From a virus: a stretch of DNA of 64,000 nt. Under the pieces are notes generated by a model, which was not told where the DNA came from, made no database searches, and saw only the letters and a list, made by a program, of their open reading frames with translations. Shown in pieces: positions 7,957 through 15,597 of the stretch. Each line of letters opens with the position of its first letter. Position 1 is the first letter of the stretch. A program made the translations under genes and the position numbers. Location: positions 32,985 through 96,984 of the IMG/VR virus record IMGVR_UViG_3300025324_000011; one strand, written 5' to 3'.

Positions 7957-8951
7957 TCGATCAGGGGGGAGGCGCATCGTTCACAGCGTATCGCGGAGAT
8001 TGCGTTGAGATTGTGCGCGGAATACCAGATTGCTCAATAGATTATTCTATTTTCTCTCCGCCCTTCGCCTCATTGTACACTTATTCTGCGTCTCCGCGAG
8101 ATCTCGGTAACTGCAAGACGCATGAAGAATTCGCTGCGCACTTCAGGTATCTTATTCCTGAATTATTTCGCGTGACCAAGAACGGTAGACTCCTTTCATT
8201 CCATTGTATGGTATTGCCTACATCGAAGGTCAGAGACGGCGTTATCGGTCTTACCGATTTCCGCGGGAATCTCATAAGGGACTTCACTGAGTGCGGCTGG
8301 ATTCATCATTCAGAGGTAGTGATTTGGAAAGATCCCGTAACGGCCATGCAGCGGACAAAGGCTCTCGGATTGCTCCACAAGCAGATCGTGAAAGACAGCG
8401 CTATGGGTCGCCAGGGAATTCCAGACTATCTCATTACAATGAGAAAGCCCGGCGTCAACGAGGAGCCGATTCCTGAATGCTTCGATCGCTATTTTGGAGA
8501 AGATCCAGCGCCAACCGATCCCTATACCACGGATTTCCATACTCGCAACCCCTACTCAATCGCGGTGTGGCAACGTTACGCCTCTCCTGTGTGGATGGAC
8601 ATCAAGCCAAGCGATACCTTGCAATACAGGTCTGCTCGCGAGCATGCGGATGAACGGCACATAGCGCCCTTGCAGCTTACGGTTATACGGAGAGCCGTTG
8701 AGTTATGGACAAACCCCGGCGACGTAGTCCTTTCGCCGTTCTCTGGCATTGGCTCCGAGGGCGTTGTCTCGCTGGAAATGCAGCGCAGATTTATCGGAAT
8801 TGAATTGAAGAAATCATATTACGAGCAAGGGGTCAGGAATCTGCAAGCGGCAGAATCGCAACAAGGGTCGATGTTTCCAGATTCCGTTAGGGGCTACGCA
8901 GGCGAGATAGCCACTGATCTGGTGGATGACAAAGACGAGGGCGACGATTAA
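7947..8951 (+). CDS. DNA amino-methyltransferase, N4-cytosine or N6-adenine (334 aa)
   Basis: Start at ATG 7947 after CAGGAGGGAAGAGTCGGC. The catalytic SPPF motif is at residues 37-40, and the AdoMet-binding region (DVVLSPFSGIGSEG) is near residue 260. This order, catalytic motif first, is the beta-class arrangement. SPPF is used by both N4-cytosine and N6-adenine enzymes, so the base is not decided. No restriction partner is adjacent, which fits an orphan phage methyltransferase protecting phage DNA or marking replication. Confidence 0.8.
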   Translation: MRVIDQGGGASFTAYRGDCVEIVRGIPDCSIDYSIFSPPFASLYTYSASPRDLGNCKTHEEFAAHFRYLIPELFRVTKNGRLLSFHCMVLPTSKVRDGVIGLTDFRGNLIRDFTECGWIHHSEVVIWKDPVTAMQRTKALGLLHKQIVKDSAMGRQGIPDYLITMRKPGVNEEPIPECFDRYFGEDPAPTDPYTTDFHTRNPYSIAVWQRYASPVWMDIKPSDTLQYRSAREHADERHIAPLQLTVIRRAVELWTNPGDVVLSPFSGIGSEGVVSLEMQRRFIGIELKKSYYEQGVRNLQAAESQQGSMFPDSVRGYAGEIATDLVDDKDEGDD

Positions 8952-9274
8952 GGCTGACCGTCCATACCGAACGCTTCGGCTATCAAGTGGCGAACGCAGG
9001 TTCCGATTGGGACGCCTCGTTGCGCTGCGGCCCTTGACAACTTATCGCTCAGGCTTTCCGAGATCTCGACTTGGATGCGCTTGGTTCCACGTGTCGGATC
9101 TGCCGGCAATCTCCTGTATGCCATCGGATCGTAAGATGGCCGGTGCTTCTTGACGATCGCGTGCGCAGTCTGACGCGAGCATTGAATGCCGCGTTTTTGC
9201 AGGCGCTTGGCAATACGCGATGCCACGACTTCGCCAGCATCAAACTCCTGCAATATATAGACCCGAAGGTTCAT
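8948..9274 (-). CDS. RHH-type regulator (108 aa)
   Basis: The C-terminal ~50 residues (RIQVEISESLSDKLSRAA, then GVPIGTCVRHLIAEAF) form the strand-helix-helix of ribbon-helix-helix repressors. The N-terminal half (DAGEVVASRIAKRLQKRG, then SRQTAHAIVKK) looks like an additional helix-turn-helix. It points against its neighbours and overlaps the methyltransferase stop by four bases. Its promoter and that of the gene at 9375 are divergent and both carry TAAGAT, so it may regulate itself and the rightward genes (inference). Confidence 0.65.
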   Translation of the reverse strand: MNLRVYILQEFDAGEVVASRIAKRLQKRGIQCSRQTAHAIVKKHRPSYDPMAYRRLPADPTRGTKRIQVEISESLSDKLSRAAAQRGVPIGTCVRHLIAEAFGMDGQP

Positions 9275-9283
9275 CGCATGGTA

Positions 9284-9313
9284 ATCTTACAATAATGAGG
9301 ACAATAACGTCAA
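9284..9313 (-). promoter_or_regulatory. Candidate promoter of the RHH gene
   Basis: Read on the minus strand: TTGACG, an 18-base spacer, TAAGAT, ending about 10 bases before the ATG. The divergent plus-strand promoter has the same spacing and the same -10 word. Confidence 0.4.
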
Positions 9314-9322
9314 CCCGAGAAC

Positions 9323-9352
9323 TTGACAAGGTATACGGCAACGCGGTAAGAT
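9323..9352 (+). promoter_or_regulatory. Candidate promoter for the gene at 9375
   Basis: TTGACA at 9323-9328, an 18-base spacer, TAAGAT at 9347-9352, followed by a GGGAGGAAACCA ribosome site. Divergent from the RHH promoter. Confidence 0.5.
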
Positions 9353-9374
9353 TCGAGACACGGGAGGAAACCAA

Positions 9375-9713
9375 ATGAAGAGGCATATCGTAATCGTTCT
9401 TAGCGCCATCTTGGCAATTGCCATCCTCATGATCTGCTATGGGACAGACAAGAGTCTACATCAACGAGCCCATGAAGCGAACGACGGAGAGGCGCTCTGC
9501 GGATTTTTCTGGCCGCAAGGCGGCACAGCGCCGCATCCTCATCCTGTCAAATTTAGCATTACCACTTCCTTGCGTGAGGTGTCGCTCCGGCTTCCGGATG
9601 ACATCGTCACGCTCCGAAAGTGTCGAGCCGATACTTCGCTAAGAGAACTTCGAGAACGAGATTACGAGGATCTGCTACAGACAGCACGCGGCGGTGGCAA
9701 GGAGGAAAAATGA
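9375..9713 (+). CDS. Small exported or membrane-anchored protein (112 aa)
   Basis: Residues 1-22 are a basic start followed by a strong hydrophobic stretch (VIVLSAILAIAILMICY), a signal anchor or uncleaved signal peptide. The rest is soluble and charged, ending RGGGKEEK. No lipobox. Function unknown. Its TGA overlaps the next ATG. Confidence 0.6.
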   Translation: MKRHIVIVLSAILAIAILMICYGTDKSLHQRAHEANDGEALCGFFWPQGGTAPHPHPVKFSITTSLREVSLRLPDDIVTLRKCRADTSLRELRERDYEDLLQTARGGGKEEK

Positions 9714-10015
9714 AGGGAATCTACAGATTTAATTTCGATTGTGGCCGAGACGGCAATCTGCTCGGCATCTTCGTCTCGACACCCGATGATTTAGAGAAGC
9801 GGTACGGCAGGGAATTAGACTTTGGCTACGCTCTCGGGAAGTATAGTGAGATATATGGAGAGCTAGAACCGCGCCATGTCACCCTCGTGACCGACGATCC
9901 GAAAGCTGTAGCCATCTTCGAGAAGTACAAACTGGAGACCGGGAGAACGCCGTTCAATGACTACTCCGTAGACGAAGACCAAGACATAGACGACGAAGAT
10001 ATTTCAGAGGAGTAA
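9710..10015 (+). CDS. Unknown acidic protein (101 aa)
   Basis: ATG preceded by AAGGAGGAAAA, inside the stop of the upstream gene. Strand-rich N-terminus (KGIYRFNFDCGRDGNLLGIF), then a helix, then an Asp/Glu-only tail (DEDQDIDDEDISEE). Acidic tails of this kind occur in small phage proteins that mimic DNA or bind basic partners, but no family is recognised. Confidence 0.6.
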   Translation: MKGIYRFNFDCGRDGNLLGIFVSTPDDLEKRYGRELDFGYALGKYSEIYGELEPRHVTLVTDDPKAVAIFEKYKLETGRTPFNDYSVDEDQDIDDEDISEE

Positions 10016-10123
10016 TCGCCTGCGCCTACTAATCGTTGACGGTATAGTAAGGGAAATGCGGGGATGGTTAACTGCCGGTCTCTTTGCATAGACAATGTTC
10101 CAGACCTGCCTAATGGAGGTTGC

Positions 10124-11035
10124 ATGAGTGATGGAGCGAGCTTCGGGGACAGACTGCGAGCTGCGTCTGATTTCGCTTTTCTGGATGGCGTTGCCATCGC
10201 TATTGACCATGACGCAGAGAAATTGCGTGCGGAACGTGATGCATGGAAAGAAGCGGCCAGAGCTTGCGCCGATAACAGGGAAGTCCACCTCAGGGACAAT
10301 TGCCTGCTCATTCGGCGAAAGTTACTTGCGGATGTTTTGACAAGCGGGTGGTGTGATCGCTGCGAGGCAAGACTACGCAGGATGATCGATCGCATCCTGC
10401 CAGACGAGACATCCGATCCAGGTATCCAGTACCCAGTAGAAGAGACTTCTGCTTGCGACACGCACCTAGCAATCGATACAGGGAGACCACCGAGTGCGCC
10501 AGTTATCGCATTTTTTACTGGTCAGCACCGGTTTCTGTCAAACTTTTGGCCGTGCGAGGTCACCGGCCCTGGTGGCCTCATATATCCCAGCGTTGAGCAT
10601 GCCTACCAAGCCTATAAGTCAACATCTCCAGACGACTGGGCAGCGATTCATATGGCAATCTCACCAGGATTTGCCAGAAGCATGGGACGCTCGATACCAC
10701 GGGCTAGGTTTGATCCAGATTGGGATGACAAATGTCTGTCCATCATGGAGGAGCTACTACGACAGAAGTTCAGCCAGCCACCACTGAGAGATTATCTCTG
10801 TGCCACAGAGCCAGCGACGCTTATCGAAGGCAACACCTGGCGAGACCGGTTCTGGGGAGTGTATAACGGGAAGGGTGAGAACCATTTAGGCAGACTGCTC
10901 ATGCGCATCAGGGCCGATGCATCACGCAGCATCAATCCAACGGACTGGCCTGGGGGCGTGCCGTCAGATCCGCGTCCCTACCTGGAAGGGCATCCGCTGT
11001 CAGAGGATGAGGTAGCGCGCGGCCAGGCGCTTTAA
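10124..11035 (+). CDS. NADAR (YbiA-like) N-glycosidase-domain protein (303 aa)
   Basis: Start at ATG 10124 after TAATGGAGGTTGC. Residues ~125-270 match the NADAR family in order: FLSNFWPCEV, YPSVEHAYQAYK, R-x-D, a LLRQKF helix, LIEGNTWRDRFWGVYNG and NHLGRLLM. NADAR proteins cleave N-glycosidic bonds in riboflavin intermediates or ADP-ribosyl products and are linked to NAD metabolism and phage-host conflict. The first ~120 residues are extra: a helical stretch resembling a coiled coil and a C-x2-C pair. A fused, unassigned N-terminal domain is likely. Confidence 0.75.
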   Translation: MSDGASFGDRLRAASDFAFLDGVAIAIDHDAEKLRAERDAWKEAARACADNREVHLRDNCLLIRRKLLADVLTSGWCDRCEARLRRMIDRILPDETSDPGIQYPVEETSACDTHLAIDTGRPPSAPVIAFFTGQHRFLSNFWPCEVTGPGGLIYPSVEHAYQAYKSTSPDDWAAIHMAISPGFARSMGRSIPRARFDPDWDDKCLSIMEELLRQKFSQPPLRDYLCATEPATLIEGNTWRDRFWGVYNGKGENHLGRLLMRIRADASRSINPTDWPGGVPSDPRPYLEGHPLSEDEVARGQAL

Positions 11036-11101
11036 GGGAGCATCCCGGACTCGGATGGCGGCCAGCCCAACTGCCCGCTAAGAACCGTCTTGCGTCCCTG
11101 T

Positions 11102-11263
11102 ATGTGTGACCTGCCGCGGTGTCCAAGGTGCAACTACACGAAGCACGACGCGGCCTTCGAACTTGACCATGACATGTGCCCTGGAACAATTCCCCTAGAC
11201 ACGCTCGATGGCGCCGGGCGCGATGGCGCCGGGCCAAGGGACGGAACGGAGTGGGATGCATGA
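11102..11263 (+). CDS. Possible small Cys/His protein (53 aa)
   Basis: Begins MCDLPRCPRCNYTKHD, a C-x2-C zinc-knuckle-like start, and its TGA overlaps the ATG of the next gene. There is no clear ribosome site. Supported mainly by the Cys pattern and the overlap. Confidence 0.35.
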   Translation: MCDLPRCPRCNYTKHDAAFELDHDMCPGTIPLDTLDGAGRDGAGPRDGTEWDA

Positions 11264-11505
11264 ACGCTATTGAAGAATGGCTATCAGGCTGGGTGGCTGG
11301 AGAGGCTGCGGGATGCGCTGCATGCGCCAATCTTGTACGGTCGGCTGGATGCATTTGTAGATCGCTTCGGAAAGCCAACGACTTCCGCGGCACCATGAAG
11401 CCGATCGGCGCACGGGCCACCATGGGAAGGGATGGGGAGTGGACCATCGGTGAGCATGATCCTCGCTGCCCGGAGGCCCTTGCTGCGGATATAGAAGCAC
11501 AATAG
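11260..11505 (+). CDS. Small Cys-containing protein (81 aa)
   Basis: ATG overlaps the upstream TGA. It has CAAC and CIC clusters at residues ~19-34, then basic and polar sequence with a second Cys near the C-terminus. No family recognised. Confidence 0.4.
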   Translation: MNAIEEWLSGWVAGEAAGCAACANLVRSAGCICRSLRKANDFRGTMKPIGARATMGRDGEWTIGEHDPRCPEALAADIEAQ

Positions 11506-11535
11506 TGAATTGCTGAATGGGTAGGGCTGAAGCCG

Positions 11536-12030
11536 ATGATGCAGTGGGTGATTAGCAACCGCGCCGACCAGAAAACAAGAGAGATAGCTGATCGTCATTA
11601 TAACAGACAAAAAATCGGTTCGCCGCAGTTCGTTCCGCCTGGAAGGTGTGTCGTGCTAGTTACATTAGCGAAAGATGCGTTCTGGGTTACTTCGTGGCCG
11701 TTCGCACAATACGTGAAACATTCATGGGCTGGCGCTTGGGTGTGCTCGGCATTTAGGAACGAAAGCAAGACACTTTCAAGCCTATTGATTATTGAGGCGC
11801 TCGCGGCTACGCGGTTCATCTTTGGAGATCCGCCGACGAATGGCTGCGTCACGTTCGTTGATCCATCGAAAGTGCGGAAGAAGCGCGATCCCGGAAGGTG
11901 CTTCCTGCGCGCCGGATTCGTGCATGCTATTCCGCCGCAGACCAAGGGCGGCCTACTGGCATTCCAAATGTTGCCAGAGAATATTCCGAATGCAGTGCCG
12001 CCAGTTGGCCTTCAACTCTATTTATTCTGA
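11536..12030 (+). CDS. Conserved phage protein, possibly GNAT/Mom-like fold (164 aa)
   Basis: The pattern is HYNRQKIGSPQFVPPGRCVV near the N-terminus, WVCSAFRNES in the middle, a helix SSLLIIEALAATRFIFG, then VTFVDPSKVRKKRDPGRCF and AGF. Order and spacing resemble acetyltransferase-like proteins in which a late strand and an R-x-P-G-x-x-F-x-x-AGF segment bind the acyl donor; phage Mom modification enzymes are distant members. I recognise the family pattern but not a proven function. It sits directly upstream of the exonuclease gene. Confidence 0.5.
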   Translation: MMQWVISNRADQKTREIADRHYNRQKIGSPQFVPPGRCVVLVTLAKDAFWVTSWPFAQYVKHSWAGAWVCSAFRNESKTLSSLLIIEALAATRFIFGDPPTNGCVTFVDPSKVRKKRDPGRCFLRAGFVHAIPPQTKGGLLAFQMLPENIPNAVPPVGLQLYLF

Positions 12031-12041
12031 AAGATCAAATC

Positions 12042-12806
12042 ATGCGCCTGCTGCTCGTTGATGGCACCAACGCCGTTCTCCGTTACGCCGCCGCTATGAT
12101 CGGAGATCTTCGCGCCGAGTCAGTGCCAGACGCTGATTCCCTACGCGTCCTATCAGCGGTAGAGCGCGCGATCCGTCAATGCGCCGCGATTGCTCATTGC
12201 GACCATGCGATCATCGCCTTCGACGCCGCGGAGGGGACATGGCGCCGCGAGCTATTCTCTGAATACAAGAAGGGGCGGAAAAAGATCCCCTTCCCATGGT
12301 CTGCTGGTCTTTCTCGATTTCTCGCGGACGGTGGATGGTTTTGCTCGGTCGCCCCGGGATTCGAGGCAGACGATATTATTGCGACTATGGCGCGACGAAG
12401 CATCGACGCAGGCCATAGAGTTGCCGTGCTTTCCTCGGATTCAGACCTTCTCCAGTTGGCCTCCGAGTGGTGTTCGATTTACCAATACAGCAGCGGAGAG
12501 GTGCGCTTCGTTCTGCGAAATCCGCAATGGATCGCGGAGCACTACGGTATCCGCGACGTTTGGCAACTCGCCTATTACAAGGCGCTGGTAGGCGAGCTAG
12601 GAGATGGCCTTCCAGGAGTCCCCGGGATCGGTCCGAAGCGAGCGCTGCATCTCATGGCGCAATATCCCTCGGCCAAGGACCTATCGTCCTCCAGGGCGCT
12701 TCCTGCGAAGGATTTGGCCCGCTTTAGACGGATGCTTGAGCTTGTGACGCTGCGAGAGGATGTTCCGCTGGCGCCGCTGATTCCGATGGTCTGCAGGGTA
12801 CCCTGA
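12042..12806 (+). CDS. 5'-3' exonuclease, FEN/Pol I N-terminal type (254 aa)
   Basis: Start at ATG 12042. Motifs in order: RLLLVDGTNAVLRY (first metal Asp), FDAAEGTWRRELFSEYKKGR (arch region with Asp, Arg, Tyr, Lys), FEADDIIATMA, VLSSDSDLLQL, and the helix-hairpin-helix VPGIGPKRA. All catalytic acidic residues expected of a flap nuclease are visible. It would remove RNA primers or process DNA ends during replication. It ends 17 bases before a strong hairpin shared with the convergent ArsR gene. Confidence 0.85.
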   Translation: MRLLLVDGTNAVLRYAAAMIGDLRAESVPDADSLRVLSAVERAIRQCAAIAHCDHAIIAFDAAEGTWRRELFSEYKKGRKKIPFPWSAGLSRFLADGGWFCSVAPGFEADDIIATMARRSIDAGHRVAVLSSDSDLLQLASEWCSIYQYSSGEVRFVLRNPQWIAEHYGIRDVWQLAYYKALVGELGDGLPGVPGIGPKRALHLMAQYPSAKDLSSSRALPAKDLARFRRMLELVTLREDVPLAPLIPMVCRVP

Positions 12807-12823
12807 TCCGGAGGAGAAGCGCT

Positions 12824-12849
12824 GCGGGAAGGTGGCCCCACCTCCCCGC
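12824..12849. terminator. Bidirectional hairpin between convergent genes
   Basis: GCGGGAAGGTGG and CCACCTCCCCGC pair with one mismatch and a minimal loop. It sits exactly between the exonuclease stop and the ArsR stop. No long T tract on either strand, so it may act as a roadblock or weak terminator. Confidence 0.5.
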
Positions 12850-12874
12850 AAAATACAGAGGCGCGGCTGGACCT

Positions 12875-13183
12875 CTACGTAAGATCGAGATTGAGAACGG
12901 ACATCAGCTCGTTCACGATCTCGACGAGGGCATCCTCATTCGCCGTATACGGTCGCGCCTGAGCATCCCGCCGCGTCGTCACCAGCCCGCCGGCCTTGAG
13001 CTTCGCTAGGTGTTGTGAGACCGCCGAGAGCGAGATCTTGGCATGCTCCGCCAGATTCCCGACCCCGGTCTCTCCATCCGCGCGCAGCTTGGCGAGCATG
13101 CTGAGGCGGCTGGAATTCCCGAGCAGATTCACCGCCTCTGCCAGTTCATAGATGTCCATCGTTTCCTTGGTCTTCTTTGCCAT
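12875..13183 (-). CDS. ArsR-family winged-helix regulator (102 aa)
   Basis: Typical ArsR length and order: NLLGNSSRLSMLAKL, TGVGNLAEHAKISLSAVSQH (the recognition helix), LAKLKAGGLVTTRRDAQ wing, then a C-terminal dimer helix. No Cys metal-binding pair is present in alpha-3, so this is not an obvious metal sensor. The ribosome site is AAAGGAGGAAACAACGAA. A dyad GTTGTTcc...GGAAACAAC overlaps the leader and could be the autoregulatory operator (inference). Confidence 0.8.
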   Translation of the reverse strand: MAKKTKETMDIYELAEAVNLLGNSSRLSMLAKLRADGETGVGNLAEHAKISLSAVSQHLAKLKAGGLVTTRRDAQARPYTANEDALVEIVNELMSVLNLDLT

Positions 13184-13207
13184 TTCGTTGTTTCCTCCTT
13201 TGGAACA

Positions 13208-13236
13208 ACCTTATCAAAATGCGCTCAGCATGTCAA
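13208..13236 (-). promoter_or_regulatory. Candidate promoter of the ArsR gene
   Basis: Minus strand: TTGACA, 17 bases, TAAGGT, the same boxes as upstream of the ParB-like gene. A GTTGTT/AACAAC dyad lies between it and the start codon. Confidence 0.5.
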
Positions 13237-13270
13237 GGGGAACGCGATTAGCAAAACATCGGTGGGGGGC

Positions 13271-13300
13271 TTGACAAGCTCCGCCGCTATGTGCAAGACT
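13271..13300 (+). promoter_or_regulatory. Candidate promoter of the small RHH gene, leaderless layout
   Basis: TTGACA at 13271, 18 bases, AAGACT at 13295-13300, then exactly six bases to ATG. The -10 match is weak, but two other RHH genes (51386 and 62795) share this six-base layout. Confidence 0.35.
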
Positions 13301-13306
13301 AGGTCC

Positions 13307-13495
13307 ATGAGCGAGTCTGGCACACTCCAATTGCCCCCGCCGCGGACGATCCGCACGCGCCGCGTGCTGGTTGCTCTCACGATTGAGGAGCATGCGGCGC
13401 TGTCGGACTTGGCGGCACAACGAAGCGAGCCCCCTGCGACCGTCGCGCGGGCATTGATCGTGGCCGCCCTGCATGCGCTAAGGACAGAACGATGA
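13307..13495 (+). CDS. Small RHH/CopG-like protein (62 aa)
   Basis: The core TRRVLVALTIEEHAALSDLAAQ with ATVARALIVAALHAL fits the RHH strand-helix-helix fold. Length fits the family. No Shine-Dalgarno sequence; the start may be leaderless. It diverges from the ArsR gene, so the pair resembles a small genetic switch (inference). Confidence 0.55.
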   Translation: MSESGTLQLPPPRTIRTRRVLVALTIEEHAALSDLAAQRSEPPATVARALIVAALHALRTER

Positions 13496-13932
13496 TCCTG
13501 GACGTGGCGAAGGTGTCGGTTACTTCTCGGGGAAGCGGAAGCGGGTCGGCTTCGTCCGTCACCACAATGACCCGGTGCGCGGCCGGCGCCGCAGCGCGAC
13601 GCGGCCGGCTGCCTTGCGGTAATCCTTCGAGCCGCTCCCAGGTTTCCTTCTTGTCGGCTCCGCCCGATAGGGCAACCTCCCATGTATCCGGCGTTTCCAG
13701 CTCGCCGGCGACGAGCCGCTTCCAGGCGCTGCTTGAAGGGCGCGGGCGGGAGCGAATGTTCCCGTATCGATTCCTCGCCGAGCTCTGCCTGCTCTTCATT
13801 CTTCGGCTTCGCTCCTATCATGGCCTGCCACTTGTGACGCACCGCAATGAATCTGAGATCGCACCGCAGAACAGCGTTTGCGCTGGATACGCGCTTATCC
13901 GAGGAAGGAAGAGGAAATCTAAATCTGCGCAT
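13377..13932 (-). pseudogene. Possible frameshifted minus-strand gene
   Basis: Two minus-strand frames each look coding over part of this stretch. The first (13932 to about 13720) has IGAKPKNEEQAELGEESIRE. The second takes over near 13720 and reads KRLVAGELETPDTWEVALSG, then HRVIVVTDEADPLPLPREV. A single frameshift joins them. The plus-strand frames here are Ser/Arg/Pro-rich and look like shadows. The 3' end lies antisense to the RHH gene, which argues for a decayed copy. No family recognised. Confidence 0.3.
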
Positions 13933-14092
13933 GCTGGCGATTCGCGGCGAGGTTGATCTGCGATCTATTCAATGCGACGAACCGCTGCATCCAAGCTTCG
14001 AGGCGATGATTGCGGCCAATCCGCCGCATCGAAAGGGGAGGCGCAGAAACGCCTCGTGTCCTGTAAATCAGCCTATCGATGTTCCACGCTAA
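13847..14092 (+). CDS. Possible small protein (81 aa)
   Basis: Open frame with plausible C-terminal half (LRMLAIRGEVDLRSIQCDEP, then FEAMIAANPP). No good ribosome site; an in-frame ATG at 13930 would give a 54-residue product. It overlaps the doubtful minus-strand gene, so at most one is likely real here. Confidence 0.35.
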   Translation: MNLRSHRRTAFALDTRLSEEGRGNLNLRMLAIRGEVDLRSIQCDEPLHPSFEAMIAANPPHRKGRRRNASCPVNQPIDVPR

Positions 14093-14139
14093 ACTTACTC
14101 CGCTTGCTTTCTCTTGTGCTTTCTGCTAGGATGTGCAGC

Positions 14140-14376
14140 ATGAACAACGGATGCCCGCATTGTAAGTATAGAGGGATTCGCTTTTTCCTGAATTCCGGGA
14201 TGTGGAGAGACATTCTTCAGGAAAGGGGGCGAGCTGTTTTTTATTGCCCGAACTGCAAGGAATTGCTGCCGAAGGACGGAGGCGTCGCTAGCACGGAGCA
14301 TATCGGAGTAGTTCTCACGATCATTGCCGCCCTTGCCATTTTCCTTGTCATCGCTTTCATCATAGCGAGTCTCTAA
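14140..14376 (+). CDS. Zinc-ribbon membrane protein (78 aa)
   Basis: An N-terminal CPHCKYRG and a central YCPNCKELL pair form a two-knuckle zinc ribbon. A C-terminal hydrophobic helix (VVLTIIAALAIFLVIAFIIA) spans the membrane. Ribosome site AGGATG. The stop overlaps the next start (TAATG). Function unknown. Confidence 0.55.
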   Translation: MNNGCPHCKYRGIRFFLNSGMWRDILQERGRAVFYCPNCKELLPKDGGVASTEHIGVVLTIIAALAIFLVIAFIIASL

Positions 14377-14714
14377 TGGCGCATCCACACCCAAAATCAC
14401 GCAGGGTAGAGCTTCCCGGCGAATGGCCCGGGACAATCACCATGACCCCGGATGGACGGCTGCGGATCTACCTTGGTCGTGGTCATGGAGCGGCAAATAG
14501 CGCTGGCTGGACATGGCTCGGTAGATTTCTCGCCTGGGCTTCGACGGGCGTAAGGTTGCCGACCGAGATCCATGTCCATCACATGGACAATGATCACTTG
14601 AATATCCGAGAAGAAAACAGGATGCACCTCCATCGTTCCGAGCATTCGCGGCTGCATGCGGCAACTAGGACTCGCAACGAGAAAGGGCAATTCGCCGTCG
14701 AGGAGGCAGAATGA
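14376..14714 (+). CDS. HNH endonuclease (112 aa)
   Basis: The motif HVHHMDNDHLNIREENRMHL has the His-His, Asp and Asn spacing of HNH_3-type phage endonucleases. The N-terminal ~60 residues contain a DNA-binding-like RLRIYLGRGHGAANSAGW segment. Free-standing HNH genes of this size are often homing endonucleases or act in packaging. It is coupled to both neighbours by overlapping start and stop codons. Confidence 0.7.
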   Translation: MAHPHPKSRRVELPGEWPGTITMTPDGRLRIYLGRGHGAANSAGWTWLGRFLAWASTGVRLPTEIHVHHMDNDHLNIREENRMHLHRSEHSRLHAATRTRNEKGQFAVEEAE

Positions 14715-15190
14715 AACTCCTTTTCGTAATCGTATACATACTATGGATAGTATGCGGTGCGGTTGCGACTATCTCCGGGTTTCTCGGCATCGCTCTCATG
14801 ATCGGCGCCAACGATCAACCGTTGACAATGGGAAGCGATTCATTCGTTATTCTGATCTTTCTCGGATTGGTCTTCGGCGTTGCATTTATCGTCCTTGCGT
14901 CAGGCATCGAGCGGCTCGGAAGGGAGATCAGTTCAGGCTATAGAAATGTCGGTCGCCTGCTGGCGATCATGGTCCTATCTCTTGTCTTCGCCGCAGCAAC
15001 CGGCTCAAGACGAGAAGAGAAGAAATGCTATTTCAGCGTTGTCGCCAAGATATGCTACAAGCTTGGGCAACTGCGTAGATTCGGCGACACCATCGGCTGT
15101 TGCGTTTACAGTGCATGGGCAAGCCGCCCCATCTATTATGAATTTTGTCATTTTGATACGAAGACTAGGCGATGGATCTATACTCGCTGA
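14711..15190 (+). CDS. Membrane protein (159 aa)
   Basis: Three hydrophobic segments: residues ~3-30, ~45-65 and ~85-100. The soluble C-terminus is Cys- and Tyr-rich, ending in a basic FDTKTRRWIYTR. Starts inside the HNH stop (ATGA). No family recognised. Confidence 0.55.
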   Translation: MKLLFVIVYILWIVCGAVATISGFLGIALMIGANDQPLTMGSDSFVILIFLGLVFGVAFIVLASGIERLGREISSGYRNVGRLLAIMVLSLVFAAATGSRREEKKCYFSVVAKICYKLGQLRRFGDTIGCCVYSAWASRPIYYEFCHFDTKTRRWIYTR

Positions 15191-15597
15191 TCAGCGCACC
15201 ACCAAGTAAGCGCGTCGGCCGCGGCAAGCGCATGATGCTCACGGTACCGCAAGATGTCATTCCGCGCTTTGTGGCGCAGGCAGCCAAGTGGGGATGCAGG
15301 CCGGCAACGGCCGTTCTAAACCTCGCGCTCGGAGCATTGCGAGCGATCGAAGATCAAGAGATGCGCTTGTCACACAATCACCCGCTCAGGGCGGATGGTT
15401 ATGACCTCGGTTCGAATGTGCCGTTTGAAGTGGCCTTGGCGGCGTCCTACAATCCTCGTTGTGAGGCGTTCTGCGGTTGGGAGATAGGACCGTACCCCTG
15501 CACCAGGGAGCGTGGCCACGGTGGCGCTCACGTGGCGCGTGCGGCTGGCGGTGTTATCGTGGCAGCATGGGATGAAGAAGGAGGGCAGGGAGCATGA
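15172..15597 (+). CDS. RHH-like protein with a C/H zinc motif (141 aa)
   Basis: The N-terminal ~60 residues (KRMMLTVPQDVIPRFVAQAA, then ATAVLNLALGAL) resemble an RHH-type fold. The C-terminal half carries CGWEIGPYPCTRERGHGGAH, a C-x8-C-x4-GH-x-G-x-H pattern also found at 53294 and in the prohead protease gene. This motif is seen in small phage proteins and probably binds zinc. Its role is unknown. Confidence 0.55.
   Translation: MDLYSLISAPPSKRVGRGKRMMLTVPQDVIPRFVAQAAKWGCRPATAVLNLALGALRAIEDQEMRLSHNHPLRADGYDLGSNVPFEVALAASYNPRCEAFCGWEIGPYPCTRERGHGGAHVARAAGGVIVAAWDEEGGQGA

Noticed and set aside
13492-13956. Plus-strand frame of 154 codons starting at the ATGA overlap after the small RHH gene
   Set aside because: Ser/Arg/Pro/Gly-rich with no motif; the opposite strand looks more like coding sequence.
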